A stretch of 5,492 nucleotides of DNA from SOKG01 sp964449845 (GTDB taxonomy: Bacteria > Chloroflexota > Dehalococcoidia > SZUA-161). The stretch lies in the NCBI GenBank assembly GCA_964449845.1, contig CAYVES010000162.1:1-5492 (forward strand). The letters run 5' to 3'. Of this stretch, positions 5,387 through 5,492 are shown piece after piece; position 1 is the first letter of the stretch; every line of letters starts with the position of its first letter. The translations under genes and the position numbers were made by a program. The notes under the pieces were generated by a model. It saw nothing but the letters and a program-made list of their open reading frames with translations. It made no database searches and was not told the origin of the DNA.

Positions 5387-5492
5387 CTCTCTCCCGCGAG
5401 GGGAGAGAGGATTGTTGTTCCCTCTCCCTTGATGGGAGAGAGAGGATTGTTGTTCCCTCTCCCTTGAGGGGAGAGAGGATTGTTGTTCCCTC
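5387..5492 (+). repeat. Tandem array of 33-35 bp palindromic units, cut by the window edge
   Basis: There are three complete head-to-tail units: 5387-5419 (33 bp), 5420-5454 (35 bp) and 5455-5487 (33 bp). A stub (CCCTC, 5488-5492) of a fourth runs off the window. Each unit has a pyrimidine left arm (CTCTCCC core), a 4-nt turn (GCGA or TTGA), a purine right arm (GGGAGAG core) and the constant tail ATTGTTGTT. Unit 1 can form a perfect 9-bp stem (CTCTCTCCC with GGGAGAGAG). Units 2 and 3 form a 7-bp stem. Unit 2 differs from unit 3 by one G-to-T change after TTGA and an extra GA in the right arm. A pyrimidine-rich lead-in with few interruptions (5361-5386) precedes the array. The arms resemble dispersed ctctccc/gggagag palindromes seen between genes in many Chloroflexota and other bacterial assemblies. 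Whether the array extends is unknown. The repeat is certain; its class and role are inferred. Confidence 0.9.

Noticed and set aside
5387..5492. Regularly spaced repeats as a possible CRISPR array
   Set aside because: The units are contiguous with an identical 9-nt linker and there are no unique spacers, so this is a tandem palindromic repeat.

Overview
The window is a compact, single-strand (+) gene cluster. It encodes the end of ribosome recycling factor followed by five complete genes of isoprenoid, lipid-carrier and membrane biogenesis: frr (3' part) - uppS - cdsA - dxr - rseP - ispG. About 195 bp of non-coding DNA follows and ends in a short tandem palindromic repeat that the window edge cuts. 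All six genes are recognised from family motifs, with no frameshifts or broken reading frames.

Layout: frr runs in from the left edge and stops at 408. uppS (GTG start) follows after 17 bp. A GC-rich hairpin spans the uppS stop codon and the 31-bp gap before cdsA. The cdsA stop and dxr start overlap as ATGA, dxr and rseP are 8 bp apart, and the rseP stop and ispG start overlap as ATGA. The spacing implies one transcript whose promoter lies upstream of the window, probably before pyrH/frr or further. After ispG (ends 5298) come a 12-bp palindrome, about 55 bp with nothing recognisable, a pyrimidine-rich tract, and three full copies plus a stub of a 33-35 bp palindromic tandem unit.

How the genes work together: Dxr (committed step) and IspG (penultimate step) belong to the MEP pathway, which makes IPP/DMAPP. 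UppS condenses IPP onto farnesyl diphosphate to give undecaprenyl diphosphate, the lipid carrier for cell-wall polymers. CdsA makes CDP-diacylglycerol for phospholipids. RseP is a membrane site-2 metalloprotease. The cluster thus joins supply of the lipid carrier and membrane lipid to the end of the translation gene cluster.

Organism: a bacterium of moderately high GC using the MEP pathway. The frr-uppS-cdsA-dxr-rseP-ispG order is shared by Dehalococcoidia (Chloroflexota) and many Clostridia-type Firmicutes. The ctctccc...gggagag repeat resembles dispersed repeats I associate with Chloroflexota metagenome assemblies, so a Dehalococcoidia-like source is my best inference, not a proven one. This is mostly an ordinary conserved region. 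The points worth a second look are the terminal repeat array, the hairpin at uppS/cdsA combined with a weak cdsA ribosome site, and an altered CdsA signature motif.
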